A DNA stretch of 34,164 bases from Comamonas sp. lk (GTDB taxonomy: Bacteria > Pseudomonadota > Gammaproteobacteria > Burkholderiales > Burkholderiaceae_C), in assembly GCA_945861345.1 (NCBI GenBank), contig CAMATX010000020.1, forward strand, positions 1 through 34,164. Reading direction: 5' to 3'. Positions 8,104 to 16,298 of the stretch are shown one piece after another (the first letter of the stretch is position 1; every line of letters begins with the position of its first letter). Under the pieces are notes generated by a model. The model searched no databases, was not told the origin of the DNA, and was given only the letters and a program-made list of their open reading frames with translations. The position numbers and the translations under genes are program-made.

Positions 8104-8138
8104 CTAATAATAGGGTGAAAATGCCTTTTTGTGACCCT
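8104..8138. promoter_or_regulatory. Candidate LysR operator between the MttB-like and LysR genes
   Basis: The 110-base divergent spacer contains an imperfect inverted repeat, AGGGTGA (8112-8118) and TGACCCT (8132-8138), six of seven pairs matching, with centres 20 bases apart. CTAAT (8104-8108), the short core reported for GcvA binding in E. coli, sits beside it. This is the natural place for the regulator to control both genes, but the site is inferred from symmetry only. Confidence 0.35.
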
Positions 8139-8171
8139 TTGAGCCGTTCATCCAATCCATTCATTTAATCG

Positions 8172-9095
8172 ATGCTAAAGCGCTTTGACCAGCCCGCCAT
8201 GGGCAACCTGATCACCTTCGAGGCGGCAGCCCGGACGGGTAGCTTCACCAAGGCGGCGCAGGAGCTTGCGGTCGGGCAACCCGCCGTGAGTCACGCGATT
8301 CGCTTGCTGGAGGAGGACTTGGGCGTGGTGCTGTTTGCCCGTCGTCACAAGGGTGTGGAACTCACCAATGCGGGACGCTACCTGCTTGAGCAGGTGGCTT
8401 TGGGCCTGACTTTGATTGACCAGGCCCTGCGCGAGGTGCGCAGCTTGACGCCAGGGCACCAGGTCACCTTGGCGGTTTCCACGGCGACGGCGACCTGGTG
8501 GCTGATGCCGCGCATTGCCCGCTTTAAGCAGCAGCACCCGGACATCGAGCTGCGCTGCATTACCACCGATGTCGACCTGGACCTGGAACGCGAGCGCATC
8601 GACCTGGCCATTACCTTGGGAAGTGGCGAGTTTGCGCAGCATGCACGCTGGCGTTTTGTGGACGAAGAGGTATTTGCGGTGTGCAGCCCGGCATTTTTGG
8701 CCTTGAATCACCATTTGCAAACCCCGCAAGACCTGGCTAACAGCACCTTGCTGCACTTGGAGGAGCGCTACCGCCCCCGTGTGGATTGGACTACTTGGCT
8801 GGCCCGCTTCGGTGTGAGCGCGGCACGTGCCGGGAAAGCGCTGACATTCAACGACTACTCCATTGTTCTGCAAGCGGCCCTGGAGGGGCAGGGTCTGGCG
8901 TTGGGATGGCACCATATCGTGGAGCCCTTGATCGCGCAAGGTCGTTTGGTCCGCCCGGTGCCCCAAAGCGTTAGTACCGACCAGCCCATGTATATCGTCG
9001 CTTCGCGCGCAGGCCGCGTCCGTAGTGATGTGATGGCTTTAAAAGATTGGTTGGTGCAAGAGGCCAGCGCAGCTGCTTCGCCGATTGCGCGTTAG
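8172..9095 (+). CDS. LysR-family transcriptional regulator, GcvA type
   Basis: A 307-aa regulator. Residues about 14-65 form the winged helix-turn-helix (FEAAARTGSFTKAAQELAV, then QPAVSHAIRLLEEDLGVVLF). The rest is the periplasmic-binding-protein-like effector domain with TATATWWLMPRIARF, typical of the GcvA subgroup, and DLAITLGSGEF. GcvA-type regulators control glycine cleavage, beta-lactamase and many amino acid or amine catabolic genes. It is divergent from the MttB-like/DgcA-like pair, the classic LysR arrangement, so it most likely activates that pair in response to the amine substrate or a product. The ATG at 8172 is used; a second in-frame ATG at 8199 would remove nine residues without harming the domain. 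Confidence 0.88.
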   Translation: MLKRFDQPAMGNLITFEAAARTGSFTKAAQELAVGQPAVSHAIRLLEEDLGVVLFARRHKGVELTNAGRYLLEQVALGLTLIDQALREVRSLTPGHQVTLAVSTATATWWLMPRIARFKQQHPDIELRCITTDVDLDLERERIDLAITLGSGEFAQHARWRFVDEEVFAVCSPAFLALNHHLQTPQDLANSTLLHLEERYRPRVDWTTWLARFGVSAARAGKALTFNDYSIVLQAALEGQGLALGWHHIVEPLIAQGRLVRPVPQSVSTDQPMYIVASRAGRVRSDVMALKDWLVQEASAAASPIAR

Positions 9096-9154
9096 GGCGT
9101 TTTGGTGCGTCAATTGCGTATATATTTCGAGTGAAAAATAGTGTTGCGATTGAG

Positions 9155-9517
9155 ATGAAAAAAGTATTTGCTTTAAAGTTAATTTCTGTCGGTTTTTTCG
9201 CAGCGGTTTTCGTATTGCTGTGGAGGTCGGGAGAGCCTGTGCCGGCAGGCGCCGAAGACTCGCCGTCGGCGCGTTTTGAGGCGGACGCAGCGGTAGCGCC
9301 CAGAGGAACTCAAGCCCAAATTCCCCATACCTCCAACCCATTTGAGGCGCAACTGGCTAAACAAAAGCTGGGAAATAGCAAGGATATGCCCGCAGCAACG
9401 GTTATCGCTGGCACGGAAGATAAGGTCCCGCTGGGGCGCGACCCCTTTGCTGATTTTTTGCAGCAACAGCGTACCGTGCAGGTGTCGCCATTTGCCGAGC
9501 CTGTAGCCAAGCCTTAG
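9155..9517 (+). CDS. Small membrane-anchored protein of unknown function with three xPF motifs
   Basis: A 120-aa protein. Residues 5-23 form one hydrophobic segment preceded by two Lys, a signal anchor or uncleaved signal peptide; the remainder is polar, low in predicted structure and presumably periplasmic. The tail repeats a short motif: NPFEAQLAKQ (61-70), DPFADFLQQQ (96-105) and SPFAEPVAKP (111-120). I recognise no family. The ATG at 9155 places the hydrophobic segment at the N terminus; an in-frame GTG at 9131 is possible. It follows the LysR gene by 59 bases on the same strand and ends three bases from the convergent 9521-10078 gene. Function unknown. Confidence 0.6.
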   Translation: MKKVFALKLISVGFFAAVFVLLWRSGEPVPAGAEDSPSARFEADAAVAPRGTQAQIPHTSNPFEAQLAKQKLGNSKDMPAATVIAGTEDKVPLGRDPFADFLQQQRTVQVSPFAEPVAKP

Positions 9518-9520
9518 CTA

Positions 9521-10078
9521 TCAAAAGTCTAAAACTGCTGTACTGATTTGTTCTGTCAGCCAAAACTGATCGGCCCCATAGCGCACCATGAGGGGGTACA
9601 GAAGAGCCGGCATCGAAATTTGGGCTCTTTGTAGCGGGTTGGCGCTACTGACAATGGCGTTTACCTCGATGGCCGGCAGGTGCGGACGCATGGCTAGCGG
9701 GAATTGCTGGAGCAAACAATTTTGTTGCAGTGTTTCTCTTGCGCGAAAATAATTCGCTGCGGAGATATTGCGCAGCTTTAGTTTTTGAAGTCCTGGAATC
9801 TCAAAATAGGCATCTGCGCCTAGTTTTTTTAAACCTGTAGCCAATAAGCGATCAAAGCTCGTCTGCGACGTTTTGGAGAGAGTTTCACAAAAATCGGTGT
9901 TTGGTGCCTGACCAGTTAATAGTGTTTTGAAAACGTCTAACGAGCTGATTTGAATTTCAAGTATCAGTTCGGTGTTAGATTTTTTCTTGATTTCAAGTTT
10001 ATTGAAGTGAAGCTCATCAGCTCGGGCCCCCACCGAAACGGCAAGGAACCAGGCTAAAACTAGAAATTTCAATCGCAT
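9521..10078 (-). CDS. Secreted/periplasmic protein of unknown function
   Basis: A 185-aa protein with a clear Sec signal peptide: MRLKFLVLAWFLAVSVGARA, likely cleaved before DEL. The mature part is about 165 aa with two cysteines (in FCETL and QNCLLQQ) that could form a disulfide, and no recognisable domain. The ATG at 10078 is chosen because it places the signal peptide at the N terminus; an in-frame ATG at 10114 would add 12 residues in front. It is the last gene of a minus-strand group after the RTX/DUF4214 and YHYH genes, 38 bases behind the latter, so it may be exported together with the YHYH protein. Function not known. Confidence 0.65.
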   Translation of the reverse strand: MRLKFLVLAWFLAVSVGARADELHFNKLEIKKKSNTELILEIQISSLDVFKTLLTGQAPNTDFCETLSKTSQTSFDRLLATGLKKLGADAYFEIPGLQKLKLRNISAANYFRARETLQQNCLLQQFPLAMRPHLPAIEVNAIVSSANPLQRAQISMPALLYPLMVRYGADQFWLTEQISTAVLDF

Positions 10079-10116
10079 GGCACATGCTTTGCGTTTGAAT
10101 TTCGAAGGCCACATAT

Positions 10117-12279
10117 TTAGGGTACGGTTCCACCAAGGTATTTGTTGTTGCTGAAGTTGGAGTTGGCGCCAAAGTAGGGAATGCTGCCGATTTTTCCTAT
10201 GTAGGCGCCCTTCATTAATACGGGCATGGAATAGGTGCCTGCACTGGACGTGTAATTCTCCACCCAGTGGGCATGGTAATGGTAGCCAATGGCGTCATGG
10301 TTGTGCGCACCAAAGCTATCAAGCGCGGTGGAATACCCGAGTAAGGAACTGTCTGTCGTAATCCGATAGCGCCCGAACAAAGCAATACCATCGTATCCAA
10401 AGCCAATTAATGGAGGGTGGGTTTTCCCAACATAATCTGCATCGTTATATAGCGAGAGCCCCATGCCCGACTGGTAGCTGTCCATATGGCAGTGCGGTCC
10501 GCCGCCGCCTTGCCCTACATGGCAACCACTGGGTGAAAGTTCGCCAAATAAATGCGATGGGACCAAGGTGTTGTTGAAAGCGGGAAACATCACCGCGCCA
10601 TTGAACAATATGCCGTTGTCCGCAGTGGATGCATACGTGTACACATCCTTCGATAAGCTTGTGTTCGCAACATCGGACCATAAAGATTTAGAGAGAACGT
10701 TCTCTGTCACCACGGATACTTGGCCATAGTCCTTCATCGGTATGGCAATGACGTAGTTTTCCAAGTTAGAAAACCGCGTCACCTTGGAGCTTGCATAGCC
10801 GCCTGAGCCGTCGCCGGGTGGGTGGGGAACGTCAATTAAGCCATTGGGTGAGGCTTGATTGCCATAACTCACGATGATCATGAACGGATGGTATTTGCCT
10901 GTCGTCGTGTCTTTTTCATTGGTGAAGTAGACATAAGGCACCAAGTTTTGTCCGGGCGTGCCGTCGGAAATGGAGTCACTTACGAGTTTGGTTGCAAGCA
11001 GTGAATTACGGAAGGTTTTGTAGACCGTGATGGAATATCGCAATGTTTCACCAGAACTTTCGACGGTGGTCTTGATGGTCTCCAGCATGCTTTCGGCATT
11101 CGTCTTGGTCGTCGCGTCTGCGCCGGCCGTCAATACCTGGGGGCGATACGTGGAATTAACTTGTCTATAAATGGATCCTGAGGTCCCTTCGGTGGCTGCG
11201 ACAGTGGTTTTCGAGACGAAGGGCGCCGCGCCATTGCTGACGTAGCTAATGGCCTTGGGATTCATAAAACTGGGCACACCCAAATCCAAAGGGGAATCGA
11301 AAAGGTAGAACTTGGTCGCGCTGGCGGAGGATGCAACCAGTTTGTAAATGCCGCCTGTGTAGGCGACGTAATAGTTTTGCGCTGTGGTCGAGAAACTGCT
11401 GTCCTCGGTCCAAGTTCCAGTGTAGGTCGTGGTGTTGTTGGATGTCGCGCTCGTTGTATTGTAGGAATAACGTTTTTTGGCTTGCAGCAATTTGGTGCTG
11501 CTGTCGTAGGCAAAAGTCAGATAGCCGTAGTACTTCGATACTTTGCCGAAACTATTCCTGAATTTGAGGGCGTTGGAGTCCGTGGCATCAAAATCGATTG
11601 CATTATTCGGATGAAGGTGGGATTCGAGTCGATAGTAACCATAACTATCCGGCACAACATGCACCAATTTATTGAGGTAAGTACTGTAGGTGCTTGCGCT
11701 TGGAATGGTGCTCGACTCCACCGCATAGCCAGTGGTCGCGCTATAGGTGCTTCCGATAGATAGATAATTGGATGAAGACGTTGCAGTTTGTGCGTCGGAA
11801 ATGAGGTATCGGTTGCGACTGACAAATGTCGTGGCGCTTGTTAAGCCGCTGGGCTGATAACTCGTTTTTACGATAGATTCAAAGGTGGCGGGGGCAGAGT
11901 AAAGCGTGCTGCTAGTGGTCGTGCCTGAGTCACTGAGGCAAGCGGTCAGACCCGCACAGGTCGAGCCCACACTCAAGACATTCGTTAAGCTGACCACGAC
12001 GGTGTAGTACGTGGTGGTGCCAATGGTCACGCTGGGAATGGTCAGTCGGTTGGTGGCCGCGACATATTTGCTGTAGGTATCGCTTGATGCGGTTCCTACG
12101 CTGATAACCTGCCCTATGGTCGCTCTCACATTGGAATATAAGGTATCTCCAACGGCAATTTGTGCGACGGTTAGTACGCCATTTCCCGTGTTATAGGTGT
12201 CCGCCGCCACTGATTGACCTGCAATAGTCACAATAAGGGCGGTTAGCAGTATTTGTGGCGTTGCTAGAGCTTTTTTCAT
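10117..12279 (-). CDS. Secreted YHYH-domain protein
   Basis: A 720-aa protein. It begins with a signal peptide (MKKALATPQILLTALIVTIA, then GQSVAA, likely cut before DTY). Residues 29-62 and 72-105 are two copies of a 34-residue repeat of pattern Y-x-L-T-(I/V)-x-(I/V)-G-x-T-Y-x-V-x-S-V-G. A long Ser/Thr/Tyr-rich part follows, then the C-terminal YHYH domain with HVGQGGGGPHCHMDSYQ, IGFGYDGIALFGRY and GAHNHDAIGYHYHAHW, with YHYH itself at 666-669. The histidine clusters suggest metal binding, but the biochemical role of YHYH proteins is not established. An upstream in-frame GTG at 12312 is possible; 12279 is preferred because of the signal peptide. It lies 62 bases behind the RTX gene, probably in one operon. 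Confidence 0.8.
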   Translation of the reverse strand: MKKALATPQILLTALIVTIAGQSVAADTYNTGNGVLTVAQIAVGDTLYSNVRATIGQVISVGTASSDTYSKYVAATNRLTIPSVTIGTTTYYTVVVSLTNVLSVGSTCAGLTACLSDSGTTTSSTLYSAPATFESIVKTSYQPSGLTSATTFVSRNRYLISDAQTATSSSNYLSIGSTYSATTGYAVESSTIPSASTYSTYLNKLVHVVPDSYGYYRLESHLHPNNAIDFDATDSNALKFRNSFGKVSKYYGYLTFAYDSSTKLLQAKKRYSYNTTSATSNNTTTYTGTWTEDSSFSTTAQNYYVAYTGGIYKLVASSASATKFYLFDSPLDLGVPSFMNPKAISYVSNGAAPFVSKTTVAATEGTSGSIYRQVNSTYRPQVLTAGADATTKTNAESMLETIKTTVESSGETLRYSITVYKTFRNSLLATKLVSDSISDGTPGQNLVPYVYFTNEKDTTTGKYHPFMIIVSYGNQASPNGLIDVPHPPGDGSGGYASSKVTRFSNLENYVIAIPMKDYGQVSVVTENVLSKSLWSDVANTSLSKDVYTYASTADNGILFNGAVMFPAFNNTLVPSHLFGELSPSGCHVGQGGGGPHCHMDSYQSGMGLSLYNDADYVGKTHPPLIGFGYDGIALFGRYRITTDSSLLGYSTALDSFGAHNHDAIGYHYHAHWVENYTSSAGTYSMPVLMKGAYIGKIGSIPYFGANSNFSNNKYLGGTVP

Positions 12280-12341
12280 GTCGTGTTTCAAATTACGAGG
12301 TAAATTTCTCACTGGTTAACCAGGAAAAACGGATTTCTTTC

Positions 12342-13823
12342 TTAGCCAAAAAGAATAGCCCCATCAGGGACCCCGATCAAAGCGATTGCAGCGGTGGTAT
12401 CCGTCGCGGTAACCGCCTTGGCAATAGCCATACCGTTGGTGACTGACGCATCAGCGGTCAAATAATTCAAACCCCAGTCAATGGCTACCTTGGTGGCTAC
12501 GGTGATTTTGTTGTCCAGCAAATTGGCGACCCAGCCGTAGGTGGCGTCACCCTTATAAGTGTGTGCTGCATCCAAGATGGTTGAAACTAAGCTGCCTCGG
12601 GTTTCTTTGCCACTGCTCAGTTCGTTAGTCCAGTACTGAAGGCCGCTAGCATCCGCTCCATCTACGCGACCGAGGACATTGCGATAAACCACATTGATAA
12701 AATCTGCTGTAGTCATGTTGGATGAGAATCCAGTGAGCGAGGTGTATTGGATTCCAACGTTGTAAAAAGACTCGGCGATCTGTATTGTGCTGGCGCCCGA
12801 TTTAGATTGGCCGAGCCAATAGGCCAAGCCATCGGCATCCGGAGTGCGGTTGAAAAACGCTACGTAAAGCTCCATCACCCTTTGTACCGTAGCCGTATTC
12901 ATAGAGGACGCCATGGCTTTAATGCCGGTGGTGACATCAAAATCTGAAAAACGCAGATGCTCTATGTTTTTGACAATATCCGTTCCATCACGCCCTGTGA
13001 TGCTGTCGGTAATCGTACCGGCAGCGCCGATCATATTTACCAGGTAGCCACTCAATTTGCCTTGAAACTGCACGGTGTCGGTGCCGGCGCCACCATCAAT
13101 GGTATCGTTACCTGCGCCTCCCGCGAGCGTGTCGTTACCACTGGTGCCAGTGTAGGACCGGCCGCTAATTGTGTTTACCGTTATCGTAACGGTATTGTTG
13201 GTGTCTGCGCCGTCCGCATTGGCATTACCCGCAGCGTCGCTGAAAACACCGCTGGAAATGTTGACCACCCCGCTGGTGGTGCTGTTCACGTTCGGGGTGA
13301 AGGTGGCGGTATAGGACGTGCCGCTGCCGCCGAAGTTGGACAACGTTCCCCCGGTGACGGTCACATCAGAGGTTACAAAGTTTGTAGACACCTCACTCAA
13401 AGTGAATGTCAAGCTTGCCGTCTCTCCTGATGCCAGGCTGGACTTGCTGCTTGCGACTGCAATCGTCGGCGCTATGGTGTCGACCAATGTCACGCTTCCA
13501 CTGGAAAGCAAGTACTTCGAGTTTTCGCCTAAAAAGTAAAGGTACTCGACGTCGGAGGACACCATCGCGGTTCCGTCGGTGCCCACGAGCTGATAGCCCG
13601 TGAGCTGGCCAGTAAGAAAAAACTGGGTCTCATACAGCGCAGTGATCTTGTAATCGCTGAACTTCCCTGAAAACTGCGCGATATCAGTGCCCCGCCCGCC
13701 ATAAATGCTGTCGTTACCTCCGGCCCCGAAGATGGTGTCGTCCCCATCGCCTCCAAAAATCGACTCGGCTGCTGATGTGCCCGTCAAAAGATCATTGTTT
13801 TCGGTTCCGTTGATTTCGGCCAT
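12342..13823 (-). CDS. Secreted RTX / Ig-like / DUF4214 protein
   Basis: A 493-aa acidic protein without a Sec signal, as expected for type I secretion. Order of parts: RTX calcium-binding nonapeptides at 22-48 (GGDGDDTIF, GAGGNDSIY, GGRGTDIA); a strand unit at 50-100; a bacterial Ig-like domain at about 117-218 (APTIAVASSKSSLASG to VTITVNT); a second RTX set at 228-252; a strand unit with RDGTDIVKNIEHLRFSD; then DUF4214 at about 313-425 (MELYVAFFNRTPDADGLAYW, VYRNVLGRVDGADASGLQYW). The C terminus is uncharged and hydrophobic, typical of type I export signals. The two strand units look like divergent duplicates. No type I transporter gene is nearby. DUF4214 proteins are frequent in Comamonadaceae and are thought to be surface or extracellular; the exact role is unknown. 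Confidence 0.85.
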   Translation of the reverse strand: MAEINGTENNDLLTGTSAAESIFGGDGDDTIFGAGGNDSIYGGRGTDIAQFSGKFSDYKITALYETQFFLTGQLTGYQLVGTDGTAMVSSDVEYLYFLGENSKYLLSSGSVTLVDTIAPTIAVASSKSSLASGETASLTFTLSEVSTNFVTSDVTVTGGTLSNFGGSGTSYTATFTPNVNSTTSGVVNISSGVFSDAAGNANADGADTNNTVTITVNTISGRSYTGTSGNDTLAGGAGNDTIDGGAGTDTVQFQGKLSGYLVNMIGAAGTITDSITGRDGTDIVKNIEHLRFSDFDVTTGIKAMASSMNTATVQRVMELYVAFFNRTPDADGLAYWLGQSKSGASTIQIAESFYNVGIQYTSLTGFSSNMTTADFINVVYRNVLGRVDGADASGLQYWTNELSSGKETRGSLVSTILDAAHTYKGDATYGWVANLLDNKITVATKVAIDWGLNYLTADASVTNGMAIAKAVTATDTTAAIALIGVPDGAILFG

Positions 13824-13984
13824 ATCGTTAATCTAGTAAATGTGGATTTGTCCCATTATGGCAAGAGAAAAATATTTCACATATTTAATCATCACAAAAT
13901 TATTAAATAAGTTAATTTAGTGTTTTAAATGAAATACGTCGCCTCTGCTTTACCCGGCATTTACAAATTTACCCAACATGGCAT
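13824..13984 (-). promoter_or_regulatory. AT-rich spacer, probable promoter region of the RTX/YHYH group
   Basis: These 161 bases are far more AT-rich than their surroundings. On the minus strand CATAAT (complement of 13855-13860) is a fair -10 box about 30 bases before the RTX ATG, but I find no good -35 box at 16-18 bases. No clear Shine-Dalgarno sequence precedes the RTX start. The region could also bind a nucleoid protein such as H-NS/MvaT-type silencers, an inference from composition only. Confidence 0.3.
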
Positions 13985-15520
13985 CTACCGCCGCCCGCCA
14001 CCCAAAATACTCCCCAATACGCCCCGAATGATTTGCCGCCCCACCTCGCGTCCGATTGAGCTGGCAGCGCTTTTCATAAGTTGCTCCCCCAAACTTGCCC
14101 GGCGCCGCCCTTGACCGCCGCCCAGTAAATCCCCGATTTCATCCAACATCCCCCGCTCTGTAGGCGCCTGTGCGGCGGGCTCTGAGCGGGGCGGCCCGCT
14201 TGCGTGCTCCTGCGGTGCAGCCGACCGCCCTTTGAGCTCTTCGTAAGCCGACGCCCGATCCACCGTTTTTTCATAAACCCCAGCGACGATGGACTGGGCC
14301 ATCAAATCGTTGCGCTGGGTCGCTGTCAGCGGCCCTATCTGGCTGGCCGGCGGCAGCACAAAAACCCGCTCGGTCGGGCAGGGTCGGCCTTGGTCGTCCA
14401 GCATGCTGACCAAGGCTTCACCCACGCCCAGGTCGGTAATGGCGGCGGCCACGTCCAAGCCGGCATTGCCGCGCATGGTGTCGGCGGCCGCTTTGACTGC
14501 TTTTTGGTCACGCGGTGTGAAGGCGCGCAGCGCGTGCTGCACGCGGTTGCCCAGCTGGGCCAACACGCTGTCGGGAATATCCAGAGGGTTTTGGGTAACG
14601 AAAAACACGCCCACACCCTTGCTGCGCACCAGGCGCACCACCAATTCGATACGCTCGACCAGCACTTTGGGCGCGTCGGCAAACAGCAGGTGCGCCTCGT
14701 CAAAAAAGAATACCAGTTTGGGCTTATCCAGATCGCCCACTTCGGGCAGGGTTTCGAACAACTCGCTCAGCATCCACAGCAAAAAAGTGGCGTACAGGCG
14801 CGGTGCGGCCATCAGTTTGTCGGCTGCCAAGATGTTGACAAAGCCTTTGCCGTTGGCGTCTGTCTGCATGAAGTCCGCAATATTCAGCATCGGTTCGCCG
14901 AAAAATCGGCTACCGCCCTGGGCCTCGATTTGCATCAGACCGCGCTGGATAGCGCCAATGCTGGCGGCGCTGATGTTGCCGTATTCGGTAGTGAAATCCG
15001 ACGCGTTATCGCCCACGTGCTGGCACATGGCGCGCAGGTCTTTCATGTCCAGCAGCATCAGGCCGTCGTCGTCGGCGATCTTGAACACCAGTTGCAGCAC
15101 GCCGGCCTGCGTGTCATTGAGGTTGAGCATGCGCGCCAGCAGCAAGGGGCCCAGGTCGCTGATGGTGGCGCGCACCGGGTGGCCTTGTTCGCCAAATACA
15201 TCCCACAGCGTGGTGGGGAAGGCGGCGGGCTCGCTGGGCTCCAGGCCGCGTTCGGCCAGTACCTTGGTCAGTTTCTCGCCGACTTTGCCCGCTTGGGCAA
15301 CGCCGCTCAGATCGCCTTTAACGTCCGCCATGAATACCGGTACACCCAGACGCGAGAAGCCCTCGGCCAGGGTTTGCAGGCTGATGGTTTTGCCCGTTCC
15401 GGTGGCGCCGGTGATCAAGCCGTGGCGGTTGGCCTTGTCGGGCCGCAAAAAGCATTGGGCGGGGGCTTTGCCGCGCGGACCTTGCGCAATCAGGATGCCG
15501 GCTTCGTTCGGTGGGGCCAT
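13985..15520 (-). CDS. HerA-like ATPase, DUF853 (YjgR) family
   Basis: A 511-aa P-loop ATPase of the HerA/FtsK superfamily, DUF853 or YjgR branch. Walker A is GATGTGKT (38-45) and Walker B is [30 protein letters not shown] and [16 protein letters not shown] are family hallmarks. The C-terminal 90 residues are a low-complexity linker and a Gly/Arg-rich end ([20 protein letters not shown]). YjgR homologues are widespread but their physiological function is not firmly known; a DNA-translocating or helicase activity is inferred from the fold. It stands alone on the minus strand, divergent from yebC with a 58-base gap. Long open frames on the opposite strand (14204-15551) are by-products of GC-rich codons. 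Confidence 0.88.
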   Translation of the reverse strand: MAPPNEAGILIAQGPRGKAPAQCFLRPDKANRHGLITGATGTGKTISLQTLAEGFSRLGVPVFMADVKGDLSGVAQAGKVGEKLTKVLAERGLEPSEPAAFPTTLWDVFGEQGHPVRATISDLGPLLLARMLNLNDTQAGVLQLVFKIADDDGLMLLDMKDLRAMCQHVGDNASDFTTEYGNISAASIGAIQRGLMQIEAQGGSRFFGEPMLNIADFMQTDANGKGFVNILAADKLMAAPRLYATFLLWMLSELFETLPEVGDLDKPKLVFFFDEAHLLFADAPKVLVERIELVVRLVRSKGVGVFFVTQNPLDIPDSVLAQLGNRVQHALRAFTPRDQKAVKAAADTMRGNAGLDVAAAITDLGVGEALVSMLDDQGRPCPTERVFVLPPASQIGPLTATQRNDLMAQSIVAGVYEKTVDRASAYEELKGRSAAPQEHASGPPRSEPAAQAPTERGMLDEIGDLLGGGQGRRRASLGEQLMKSAASSIGREVGRQIIRGVLGSILGGGRR

Positions 15521-15535
15521 GGATACCTCAAAAAG

Positions 15536-15572
15536 TACAATTGACGCCTGAGGTTAACGAATTTTCAAAGGA
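15536..15572 (+). promoter_or_regulatory. Possible yebC -10 box and Shine-Dalgarno sequence
   Basis: TACAAT (15536-15541) resembles a -10 box and AAAGGA (15567-15572) lies six bases before the GTG at 15579. The Shine-Dalgarno supports the GTG start. The promoter is weakly supported because no good -35 box lies 16-18 bases upstream. Confidence 0.35.
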
Positions 15573-15578
15573 TTTCGC

Positions 15579-16298
15579 GTGGCAGGACACAGCAAATGGG
15601 CCAATATTCAGCACCGTAAAGGTCGTCAGGACGAAAAGCGGGGCAAGGTCTGGACCCGCATCATCCGCGAAATTACGGTCGCTGCCCGCGCTGGCGGCGG
15701 CGATTTGGGCATGAACCCGCGCCTGCGCCTGGCCGTGGAGCGCGCCAAGGCGGCCAATATGCCGGCCGACCGCATCAAATACAACATCGACAAAGCCACC
15801 GGCAACCAAGAGGGCGTTACCTACGAGGAAATCCGCTACGAGGGCTACGGCATCGGCGGGGCGGCCATCGTGATCGACACCATGACCGACAACCGCGTGC
15901 GCACCGTGGCCGAAGTGCGCCACGCCCTGAACAAACACGGCGGCAATATGGGCGCCGAGGGCTCGGTAGTGTTCCAGTTCAAGCATGTCGGCCAACTCAT
16001 TTACGCTCCCGGTACCAGTGAAGATAAAGTCATGGAAGCGGCGCTGGAGGCCGGCGCGCAGGACGTGCTCGCCCACGAAGATGGCGTGATCGAGGTGCTG
16101 ACCACGCCCGCGGACTTCGAAGCCGTCAGGGCAGCCCTGGACGCGGCCGGTCTGGTCTGCGCCGAAGCGGTGGTCACCATGCGCGCCGAAAACCCCGTCG
16201 AGTTGGGCGCCGACGATGCCGCCCGCATGCAAAAACTGCTGGACGTCCTCGAAGACCTGGACGACGTGCAGGAAATCTTTCACAACGCGGATTTATGA
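15579..16298 (+). CDS. yebC: YebC/PmpR family protein (TACO1-like)
   Basis: A 239-aa protein of the YebC/PmpR/TACO1 family, with the invariant start [17 protein letters not shown], then [30 protein letters not shown] and [17 protein letters not shown]. The family was annotated as transcriptional regulators (PmpR in Pseudomonas); more recent work on homologues points to assistance of ribosome translation at difficult sequences. The start codon is GTG with a well-placed AAAGGA, and the next residues match the family start exactly. Its stop overlaps the purD start in ATGA (16295-16298). It heads a dense run of same-strand housekeeping genes. Confidence 0.96.
   Translation: MAGHSKWANIQHRKGRQDEKRGKVWTRIIREITVAARAGGGDLGMNPRLRLAVERAKAANMPADRIKYNIDKATGNQEGVTYEEIRYEGYGIGGAAIVIDTMTDNRVRTVAEVRHALNKHGGNMGAEGSVVFQFKHVGQLIYAPGTSEDKVMEAALEAGAQDVLAHEDGVIEVLTTPADFEAVRAALDAAGLVCAEAVVTMRAENPVELGADDAARMQKLLDVLEDLDDVQEIFHNADL

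Noticed and set aside
8062-8171. Cobalamin or other riboswitch upstream of the MttB-like gene
   Set aside because: The spacer is only 110 bases, shared with the LysR gene, and I see no B12-box-like conserved sequence.
14204-15551. Two long open frames on the plus strand (446 and 420 codons) opposite the HerA-like gene
   Set aside because: They lie exactly opposite a gene with Walker motifs and full family similarity; their translations are His/Gln/Val-rich or Ser/Arg-rich without domains, as expected for antisense frames in GC-rich DNA.
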